Assembly (NCBI GenBank): GCA_017395215.1
Contig: JAFPVW010000145.1
Location: 1 to 56,495 of the forward strand
DNA: 56,495 bases
Direction of reading: 5' to 3'
Origin: Prevotella sp.
GTDB taxonomy: Bacteria; Bacteroidota; Bacteroidia; Bacteroidales; Bacteroidaceae
How positions within the stretch are numbered: position 1 is the first letter of the stretch; each line of letters opens with the position of its first letter. The notes beneath the pieces were generated by a model. The model was given only the letters and a program-made list of their open reading frames with translations. It was not told the DNA's origin and did no database searches. A program made the position numbers and the translations under genes. This document shows, piece after piece, positions 25,438 to 32,130 of the stretch.

Positions 25438-25680
25438 ACTTTTTTAGATTTTTAATATTGTTACTTATATATTGTTTTGTCGGTTTATTCTCTTTCAAGT
25501 GGTCAGACCGCTGGCGGTCCGGCTGGTTGTTCGTGTTCTCACAATATTATATATATAATAAGGTGTAAGGTATGGTTAATGAAAAACAAAGGAACCGGAG
25601 ACGGGTCTTAAGCCCGCCTCCAGCCCCTTTTCCGGCTGTCAGATTTTATCTATCTGCATTGAATGATCTTCAGTAATCAA
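25438..25680. other. Promoter region of FAS1 operon, no canonical -7
   Basis: 243-bp gap. Contains the hairpin listed below, a small inverted repeat GACCGCTGGCGGTC (25506-25519) and a perfect AT palindrome TATTATATATATAATA (25545-25560). I find no TAnnTTTG on the minus strand, so the operon start is probably read by another sigma factor or needs an activator. No coding capacity recognised. Confidence 0.4.
25597..25621 (-). terminator. Terminator-like hairpin of the giant secreted protein gene
   Basis: Inverted repeat GGAGACGGG...CCCGCCTCC; read on the minus strand it follows the stop codon at 25681 by about 60 bp and is followed by a T-rich stretch (TTCCTTTGTTTTTC). Confidence 0.6.
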
Positions 25681-28600
25681 TTACTTAACAGTAACTTTCT
25701 GCACCTTCACAGAACCGTCGCCAAGAATCTGCTTCTGGATGACAACACCCTTGACGGGCTTGCTGATGCGTGCACCGCTCAGGCTGAAGAACTCTACCTT
25801 CACAGGAGCAGTAGCTACAGCATTGACAGAAGAAGCGTCGCCGCTGGGCTGCTTCGAACTACCGTCGCCATAGTAGTAAAGCTTGAAGTTATCGCAGACA
25901 ACCCAGCTGTTGGTCACGTTCTGGTCCTTCTTGATACCGATGGTGAGCAGACCGTCGTCGCCGACCTTACAGATGACAGAGTTGGTGTAGACGCCTTCGT
26001 TCGGAGCGTCCATGTAGCTGCGACCGCTTACCAGTGAACCAGGCATGTAGTAAGTCACGTCACCGACGGTGAACTCCTGCTCGCCATCATAGCCGTAAGA
26101 CTCGGTCATAGCGCCCTTCATCACGTTAGCAACAGGAGCAGAGTAGACAGTGCTGTCGCCGTCGACGGCATAGACGTAAGCCATAGTAGCAGCGTTGTCA
26201 GCCACCCAAGCGTCGTAGTTCTGCTGGTTGTCACCAACACGGCACCATGCGTCAACCGTCAGGAGGTAGGTTCCCTTAGGCAGACCCTTGATGGTCTGGT
26301 ACATGTCGAAGTTGGTCTGCCAGAACTCAATAGCGAGTACAGCCTTCTGAGTGTCGTCGTTACCAAGGTTACCAGGATTGGTCCAGCCTGCAGCGGAGTT
26401 GACGTAGTCGGCATCCTCGAAGCCAGGAGTCTTGATGACGCCTGTGCACTCCTTCGGATCGTTGTCGGTAGCCTGAGCCATGTCGTCAGGTATGTTCAGC
26501 TTGGTCAGCATCAGGTTAATCTGCTCAATCAGACCGTCAACCTCTGCATCCTCGATGCTGTGGTTCTCAATACCACTGTTGATATTGTTTACAAGAGTCT
26601 TGGCCTCGCCAACTGCAGCAGACTGAGAATCGAATGTAGCATTCTCAAGATCCAGGTTAGCAGCGCTCAGCTTGGCAAACTTGTCAACAGAAGATCTGAT
26701 GTCACCAGTGAGGTCATAGACCTGAGTCAGCACGTCGAACATGGCCTTGCCGTCGTTGCCGGCCAGAGCCTCAGCAGCCTTCGACTTAACCTCGTCAGCC
26801 TGAGCGAAGATGTCCTTACCCATAGCCTTGCTGGTGTCGATGCTCTTCAGAGCCTCTTCCAGTACGGGCTTCACGATGTCAGCCTTCGGCTCGCGGTAGG
26901 TCAGCTTGAAGTTATCCCAAATGCACCACCAATCCTGGTTGGCATCCATCTTCACACCGATGCGGAAGGTGTCACCCTCCTTGGCAATCAGACCGTAGGC
27001 TGTGGTCTTGTACATGCCGTCGAGACCAGCCTCCTTGTCAATGTGGAAGCACTGTGCAGCACCACCCATCGAGTTGGGGAACCAGCTGCCATTAATTTCT
27101 TCCTGGGTCCAGTCCTCAACTATCTGGAACTCAGTAATACCGTTCTCAGCGGGAATCTCAGAGTAGACGCTGGGGAACTGGCTCATAGCATTGTTCATAT
27201 AGAGGTACACGGGTGAAGGATAGTCCTCGCCAAGCTCGTCGCCCTTGACGTAGCCACCAACCTCGCAGCGGACATAGCCCTGAACCTCAAGCTCATACAT
27301 ACCGACGGGCAGACCGGTAATCTCCTGCCAGACGTCCCACTTGTGGCAGTGCCACGACTCGAAGCAGCCATTGTAATAACCGCACTTATCAAGGAACTTG
27401 TCACCATCGGCATTGATCGGGCCGGGAGTCACGTTACCACCATCGATGCGGTCAACTGTCCAACCCTGGCTGGTACCAGTGTTCTTGGTAGTGCTTGTCT
27501 CGAAGGTGGGGTTCGTAATGTAGCTGGTCATGTTCTTACCATCCCAAACATCCTTCTTCGACTTTTCAACAAGACTGTTAACCCACTCGTTAACCTTATC
27601 CATCTCAGCCTGCAGCTCCTCGTTGGTCCAAGCTCTCTCATCGAGAATCTCCTCTACAGTCCATTCGTCAACATAGTCGGCAAGGTCGTCGATCTCAGGC
27701 TCAATACCCATATACTGGTCGTCGATGACATACTTGACCTTAACCTGGTCAACCAGATCCTTCCAGTCCTGCCAGAGCTGGATGTTCTTATCAATAGCCT
27801 TGTTAGCAGCATCGATGCCACTCAGTGCAGTAGCCACCTCTTCGAACGAATTGACACTGATTTCTGCCTTCAGAGCCTCGTTATAAGCCGTCAGGTAAGA
27901 CTCGGTATAGATAGTTCCCTCTTCGATGGTCTTCTCGCTGTAGTTCTTGATGGTCTCATCCAGATACAGCTTGGCAGCATCGGCAGCTGAACCGTAGTAG
28001 GTCAGCGTGAAGGTGTCGTAGCAACTCCAGTTGTCCCAAGTACCCTTCATGGCCGGGTTCTTCACACCAATGCGAAGGGTGTCACCCTCTGATACACCAA
28101 CCAGAAGCTTGGTGTCGTAGTAACCCAGTTCTGCGAAGATACGGAATGCAGAAGGATCGTTAGGAATGTAGTAAACGTTACCTGTCTCATCATCAGTGGT
28201 GGTTGTGAAACCAGCACCAACACCCCAAGACGTGTTCGAGCCGTCCGGGGCCTCAGTAACCAGGGGTGCAAAAGCGTAGTTGAAGGGGACCTGTGTCTCC
28301 TTACCAGCTACCACAGCATAAAGCTTAGCGGCAGGGGCGATACCATTAACCATATCAACATAGTTGCAACGCCACATGGTCTGGGCACCCAGTGCATATA
28401 CACCTGCGGGCAGACCTACGATGTCCTGATACATGTCGAACGTAGCATTCCAGGTCTCGGCAACGTTGGCAGGACCGTGAGAACCGCTACCAACCATGTT
28501 AGGAGTAGAACCACTCCAACCTGAAGAGCTGGCATTGTCGAAGTTCGGGTTCACAATCTTGGAGCTCATGTCGGCAGGCTTCTCCACAGAAGCGTGGCTC

Positions 28601-29679
28601 TTACCCCACTCTGCGTAAGCAGCAGCAAGATCGCTCTCAGCCTTCTCAACTTCAGCCTTTGTAGCAGCGGTATTCTGCAGCACAGCCTCAGCAGCAGCAG
28701 TCTCTGTATAGCCCTTTGACTTGCAGTCATCGATAAGGTTCTTCAGCTTCTGCTTGGCAGCTGTGATCTCCTTCAGACCGTCAGAGCACTTGTTGACATC
28801 GGCGAGAGCTGTTGACTCGTCAGCGAGGACAGCCTCTGCAGCAGCAACGTCAACATAGAGAGCCTTGGCAGCCTCAATGGAATTCTTCAGAGCGATGCGA
28901 GCGTTGGTAAGATTCTTTGCCTCCCTCAGCTCATCGATAGTGCTGGCATTATTAGAATAGACAGCAAGAGAAGCAGCGCAAGTCAAGCCGGCAGCCTCAG
29001 CATCCTCAAGAGCCTTCTTCAGACCGAGAGATGCAATGTAAGCCTTAACGCCATTGCAATAGGCTTCATAGTCATCGCCATATCTGAAGGCCTCATACGA
29101 TTCCTCTGTAACGGCTTTCCAGTCTACGCATACGCCCTCAGCAGCGGGGTCCAGATTTTTCAGCACGCTACTGCAGGTAGCGCCCTCGTCGTCGCTGTCA
29201 ATGTAAGTACCGTCCCAACCCATGAACATACCTGGTTTTGTAACGACACCTAAGCGGACGAAATCACCTTCAATGGTATAATTCCAGCTGTAACCAGCCT
29301 GACTGGCGTGGTCTACAAAGAATGAACCGCCATCGAAGAATACGTTGTGGTTGCCGGTGACATCCGTGCGCTGAGGATTATCAACATAGTTCCACAACTC
29401 GTAAGAACCATCAGGTGCACCCTCTTCAGTAGCAACCTCCAGCCAAACGGGATAACCATACACTCTGACGCTTGCCTGAGTGTTCCATGAGTTACCGCTG
29501 GCGAAGAACAACTTGGCACCAGGATTGTAGAGGTAGAAACGAGTTCCGTCGTCGGTAAACGTCGTAAACTCCAACCCCTGCGGTTCTGGCATCGTCCAGA
29601 CGCCTTCGGGCACCGCAGCCCAAGCATTTGCCCCCATAAGAGACATCATGCTCAAAACGAGTAGTTTTTTGAATTTCAT
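25681..29679 (-). CDS. Giant secreted protein with three carbohydrate-binding-like modules and sorting tail
   Basis: About 1332 aa from the ATG at 29679, which gives a signal peptide (MKFKKLLVLSMMSLMGANAWA); the longer frame to 29730 adds 17 residues and is unlikely. A repeated beta-sandwich-like module occurs three times, recognised by an opening V/I-x-N/T-P-x-F and a central D-x-Y/W-Q-x-I-x-G-L-P-x-G-x-Y: about 370-560 (KIVNPNFDNA, MYQDIVGLPAGVYAL), 716-890 (YITNPTFE, VWQEITGLPVGMYEL) and 1078-1245 (VIKTPGFED, MYQTIKGLPKGTYLL). Between them are Ala/Lys/Glu-rich helical spacers of FIVAR-like character. The C-terminus (about 1286-1332) ends in FFSLSGARISKPVKG...VKVQKVTVK, a Por/T9SS-type sorting tail. 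No catalytic residues identified. Probably a secreted, glycan-attached binding or cell-wall protein; codon usage looks less GC-rich than its neighbours. Confidence 0.82.
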   Translation of the reverse strand: MKFKKLLVLSMMSLMGANAWAAVPEGVWTMPEPQGLEFTTFTDDGTRFYLYNPGAKLFFASGNSWNTQASVRVYGYPVWLEVATEEGAPDGSYELWNYVDNPQRTDVTGNHNVFFDGGSFFVDHASQAGYSWNYTIEGDFVRLGVVTKPGMFMGWDGTYIDSDDEGATCSSVLKNLDPAAEGVCVDWKAVTEESYEAFRYGDDYEAYCNGVKAYIASLGLKKALEDAEAAGLTCAASLAVYSNNASTIDELREAKNLTNARIALKNSIEAAKALYVDVAAAEAVLADESTALADVNKCSDGLKEITAAKQKLKNLIDDCKSKGYTETAAAEAVLQNTAATKAEVEKAESDLAAAYAEWGKSHASVEKPADMSSKIVNPNFDNASSSGWSGSTPNMVGSGSHGPANVAETWNATFDMYQDIVGLPAGVYALGAQTMWRCNYVDMVNGIAPAAKLYAVVAGKETQVPFNYAFAPLVTEAPDGSNTSWGVGAGFTTTTDDETGNVYYIPNDPSAFRIFAELGYYDTKLLVGVSEGDTLRIGVKNPAMKGTWDNWSCYDTFTLTYYGSAADAAKLYLDETIKNYSEKTIEEGTIYTESYLTAYNEALKAEISVNSFEEVATALSGIDAANKAIDKNIQLWQDWKDLVDQVKVKYVIDDQYMGIEPEIDDLADYVDEWTVEEILDERAWTNEELQAEMDKVNEWVNSLVEKSKKDVWDGKNMTSYITNPTFETSTTKNTGTSQGWTVDRIDGGNVTPGPINADGDKFLDKCGYYNGCFESWHCHKWDVWQEITGLPVGMYELEVQGYVRCEVGGYVKGDELGEDYPSPVYLYMNNAMSQFPSVYSEIPAENGITEFQIVEDWTQEEINGSWFPNSMGGAAQCFHIDKEAGLDGMYKTTAYGLIAKEGDTFRIGVKMDANQDWWCIWDNFKLTYREPKADIVKPVLEEALKSIDTSKAMGKDIFAQADEVKSKAAEALAGNDGKAMFDVLTQVYDLTGDIRSSVDKFAKLSAANLDLENATFDSQSAAVGEAKTLVNNINSGIENHSIEDAEVDGLIEQINLMLTKLNIPDDMAQATDNDPKECTGVIKTPGFEDADYVNSAAGWTNPGNLGNDDTQKAVLAIEFWQTNFDMYQTIKGLPKGTYLLTVDAWCRVGDNQQNYDAWVADNAATMAYVYAVDGDSTVYSAPVANVMKGAMTESYGYDGEQEFTVGDVTYYMPGSLVSGRSYMDAPNEGVYTNSVICKVGDDGLLTIGIKKDQNVTNSWVVCDNFKLYYYGDGSSKQPSGDASSVNAVATAPVKVEFFSLSGARISKPVKGVVIQKQILGDGSVKVQKVTVK

Positions 29680-29774
29680 AAGCTTTAAGTTTTTAATAAA
29701 AAAAGTAGTATAAAAAATAACGTTATTCACACTTCCATCTGTAGTTTTTGCTACGCAGACTTCAGATTATGGCG

Positions 29775-29782
29775 CAAAGTTA
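29775..29782 (-). promoter_or_regulatory. -7 element for the giant secreted protein
   Basis: Minus-strand TAACTTTG, about 95 bp upstream of the ATG at 29679. Confidence 0.6.
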
Positions 29783-29853
29783 ATAATTTTTTTTATAACT
29801 AACGAAAAAAAACACAAAAAAATTTTTGTTAAGTGTCGATTTAACAATTAAAC

Positions 29854-29867
29854 CGTAATCGTTTGCG
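29854..29867. promoter_or_regulatory. Possible weak LacI-family operator
   Basis: CGTAATCGTTTGCG differs from the palindrome CGCAAACGTTTGCG in one half-site. Its centre is 82 bp from the -7 at 29775-29782, farther than the other sites. It abuts the 21-bp repeats of element D. Confidence 0.4.
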
Positions 29868-29870
29868 TGA

Positions 29871-29948
29871 AAAGCGCCGCTTTTTGTCCAAAACCCGGTG
29901 CCTTTTGTCCAAAACCCGCCGCCTTTTGTGCAAAACCCGCCGCCTTTT
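29871..29948. repeat. Composite element D, copy 2: 21-bp tandem units
   Basis: Three full units GTCCAAAACCCGGTGCCTTTT-like at 29886-29906, 29907-29927 and 29928-29948 after a partial unit at 29871-29885. A further half unit (AAAACCGCC) follows at 29954-29962. The rest of the 467-bp gap between 29679 and 30147 holds the -7 and operator above, a spacer without recognised content (29963-30033) and the hairpin below. Confidence 0.85.
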
Positions 29949-30033
29949 TAGAGAAAACCGCCAGTTCCCAAAAATTCAACAGCCCTGAATATTTAGCACC
30001 CCCTAACGCGAGCGCGCACACACGCGCTTGTGA

Positions 30034-30143
30034 AGCGTATCATACTTTTTATCCTACACTTCCTACACTTGCGACACCCCCGTTTAGGTGTAGGAAGTGT
30101 TGGAAGTGTAGGATAAAAAGTGCGATTGACAATCATATACGCT
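30034..30143. repeat. Composite element D, copy 2: long hairpin
   Basis: AGCGTAT (30034-30040) pairs with ATACGCT (30137-30143); ACTTTTTATCCTACACTTCC pairs almost perfectly with its inverse on the right arm. One inner position is TTCC/GGAA where copy 1 has CCC/GGG, a compensatory change. The hairpin ends 3 bp from the stop codon of the GH13 gene and could terminate it. Confidence 0.88.
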
Positions 30144-30146
30144 CAA

Positions 30147-32108
30147 TCAGAACTCCAGCACCAGCGACTGGCGCGGTTTCAGCTCCACGTCGCTGCTCAG
30201 GTCGTAGTAGCGGCCGGTCAGCACGTCGCGTGCCCGCGTAGCCTGCCCGATGACTTCCTGATAGCGCTTCACCTGCATCATGGCCGGCTTTGTCGTGCCG
30301 TTAAGGACAGTGAGCACAGTGCGCGTCACTACATGATTCGGCTGGTCGAGCGCACGGTCTTCCAGTATCCGCGCTATGACATAGACGCCCTCGTAAGGAA
30401 TGAACTGCGTCTGCCGGCCACGGGTGATGACGGGATTGTTCTGCCGCCAGTGCAGCAGTCGGCTGAGCCACTGGAACATCGACTGCTCCTGCTTTGTGCG
30501 GCCCTCGCGGGTGAAGGCATTGTGGGTGTCGCCGGGGAATCCGCCGGGGAAGTCCTTGCGCACGTTGCCGTCGGTCACCTCCTTCGTGCCGTTCATCAGG
30601 ATTTCCGTGCCGTAGTAGAGCTGGGGTATGCGGTTGACCGTCAGCAGCAGGGCCAGGGCCTGCTTCAGCATCAGCGTGTCGCGGCCGTTCTTCAGGTAGC
30701 GGTCGGTATCGTGGTTGTCGATGAAGGCCATGACCGACGACGGGTTCGGATACAGATAGTCATAGACGAACGAGTTGTAGAGCAGGTTCAGGCCGGCAAA
30801 CCAGCCGTCGGTCTCCTCAGTGGCCGCACGGTTGATCTTGTCGTAGAACGAGAAGTCCATCACCGTCTTCAGGTAGCTGTTCTGCTCAGAGAGCTTGGAG
30901 CCCTTCTGCCAGGATGCGGTATAGGCCGGCTCGGTCACCCAGGTCTCGCCGACGGTGTTGAAGTTGGGGTATTCCTCGTCAAGCTCCTTCATCCAGTCAG
31001 CCATCGCGTCGGCATAGGCGTAGGGGTAGGTGTCCATGCGGATGCCGTCGATGCCGACGGTCTCTATCCACCACTTCGAGTTCTGGATGAGATAGCGCAT
31101 AAGGTGTGGGTTGTGCTGGTTCAGGTCGGGCATGGTGGGCACGAACCAGCCCTCCACGGTCTCCTTCAGGTCAACCTCGGAGGCGTATGGGTCCTTCACG
31201 GGCGTCAGCTTGTAGCTGGTCAGAATAAAAGCCCCCCCTACTGCCCCCGAGGGGGCTTCATTACCTTGCAGGCCAGGCTTGCCAGCATTTGTAGCCCCCT
31301 CGGGGGCGGAGGGGGGGGCAATGTTCAGCCAGTCCCTGCTCGGCATGTCGCTGATCCAGGGATGCTCTAGCCCTGAGTGGTTGAAGATCATGTCCATCAC
31401 CACCTTCAGCCCTTTGGCGTGGGCCTCGTCGCAGAGGCGGCGGTAGTCGTCGTTGGTGCCGAAGCGGGGGTCAACGCGATAGTAGTTGGTCGTGGCATAG
31501 CCGTGGTAGGTGGAGTAGCCCTGGGCGTTGTCAGGCGAGTCGTTCTCGAGGACGGGTGTCAGCCAGAGGGCGGTCACGCCGAGGTCGCAGAAGTAGTCCA
31601 GGTGCTCGCGGATGCCATTCAGGTCGCCGCCGTGGCGCAGCGAGGGCTGCGAGCGGTCTTCCTTATAGGCCCGCATGCCCTTCACCTGCGGGTTATGGCC
31701 CTGGCCCTGGGCGAAGCGGTCGGGCATGAGCATGTAGAGCACGTCGGCATTGGTAAAGCCCATGCGCTTGTCGCCGCTCATCTCGCGCTGCTTCAGCTGG
31801 TAATTTACCTTCAGCTTGTCGAACGTCAGCGTCATCGTGCCGGGCTGGGCGTTGCGCAGGTTCATGTAGATGAGCAGATAGTTGGGCGAATCGAGGCGCA
31901 CAAGGCTGTCGATGACCACGCCGGGATAGTCGGTGGTGACGTTCTGGACATTACGGATGCCCTGTCCGTAGACCATCAGCTGCACCGTCGGGTTCTTCAT
32001 GCCGACGAACCAGTCGGTAGGTTCGATACGGTCAATCTTAATCTTTGCTGCACTCATTGTTAGCATTGGCGCCACGAGGGCGGTTAATAGTAAAAGCTTC
32101 TTTTTCAT
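30147..32108 (-). CDS. susA: Periplasmic GH13 neopullulanase/cyclomaltodextrinase, SusA-like, with repeat-derived loop
   Basis: 653 aa from ATG 32108 (signal peptide MKKKLLLLTALVAPMLTMSA); the longer frame to 32159 overlaps the transposase gene and is unlikely. An N-terminal beta domain (about 22-105) precedes the GH13 barrel. Catalytic residues: nucleophile Asp359 in GIDGIRMDTYPYA, acid/base Glu388 in NTVGETWV, stabilising Asp467 in FIDNHDTDRYL; also MPDRFAQG and VVMDMIFNH. This is the SusA pattern: it would cleave imported maltooligosaccharides in the periplasm. Residues about 264-293 (APPSAPEGATNAGKP...) come from a palindromic repeat (31231-31319) placed in frame in the loop between WLNI and ILTSYKLTPVKDPYASE; the catalytic core is unbroken. 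It is the last gene of pulA-RAYT-susA. Confidence 0.93.
   Translation of the reverse strand: MKKKLLLLTALVAPMLTMSAAKIKIDRIEPTDWFVGMKNPTVQLMVYGQGIRNVQNVTTDYPGVVIDSLVRLDSPNYLLIYMNLRNAQPGTMTLTFDKLKVNYQLKQREMSGDKRMGFTNADVLYMLMPDRFAQGQGHNPQVKGMRAYKEDRSQPSLRHGGDLNGIREHLDYFCDLGVTALWLTPVLENDSPDNAQGYSTYHGYATTNYYRVDPRFGTNDDYRRLCDEAHAKGLKVVMDMIFNHSGLEHPWISDMPSRDWLNIAPPSAPEGATNAGKPGLQGNEAPSGAVGGAFILTSYKLTPVKDPYASEVDLKETVEGWFVPTMPDLNQHNPHLMRYLIQNSKWWIETVGIDGIRMDTYPYAYADAMADWMKELDEEYPNFNTVGETWVTEPAYTASWQKGSKLSEQNSYLKTVMDFSFYDKINRAATEETDGWFAGLNLLYNSFVYDYLYPNPSSVMAFIDNHDTDRYLKNGRDTLMLKQALALLLTVNRIPQLYYGTEILMNGTKEVTDGNVRKDFPGGFPGDTHNAFTREGRTKQEQSMFQWLSRLLHWRQNNPVITRGRQTQFIPYEGVYVIARILEDRALDQPNHVVTRTVLTVLNGTTKPAMMQVKRYQEVIGQATRARDVLTGRYYDLSSDVELKPRQSLVLEF
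31231..31319. repeat. Palindromic repeat doublet, family B (inside susA-like gene)
   Basis: Arms GCCCCCCCTACTGCCCCCGA... (31231-31269) and an inverted copy (31285-31319), each with hairpin core GCCCCCGAGGGGGC. About 26 of 30 core positions match. It is translated in frame. Different sequence from family A but same head-plus-hairpin, inverted-pair layout. Only copy seen in the window. Confidence 0.8.
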
Positions 32109-32130
32109 ATTCTCGGTTTGTTGGTTTGTT

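Noticed and set aside
29680-29730. Upstream start (29730) for the giant secreted protein
   Set aside because: Adds 17 residues ahead of a clean signal peptide; the ATG at 29679 is followed directly by a normal signal sequence.
29867-30241. Open frame through the 21-bp repeats giving a 7-residue repeat peptide (CPKPAAF-type)
   Set aside because: The other two repeat copies translate to different peptides in different frames with no conserved start, so the repeat is conserved as DNA/RNA and not as protein.
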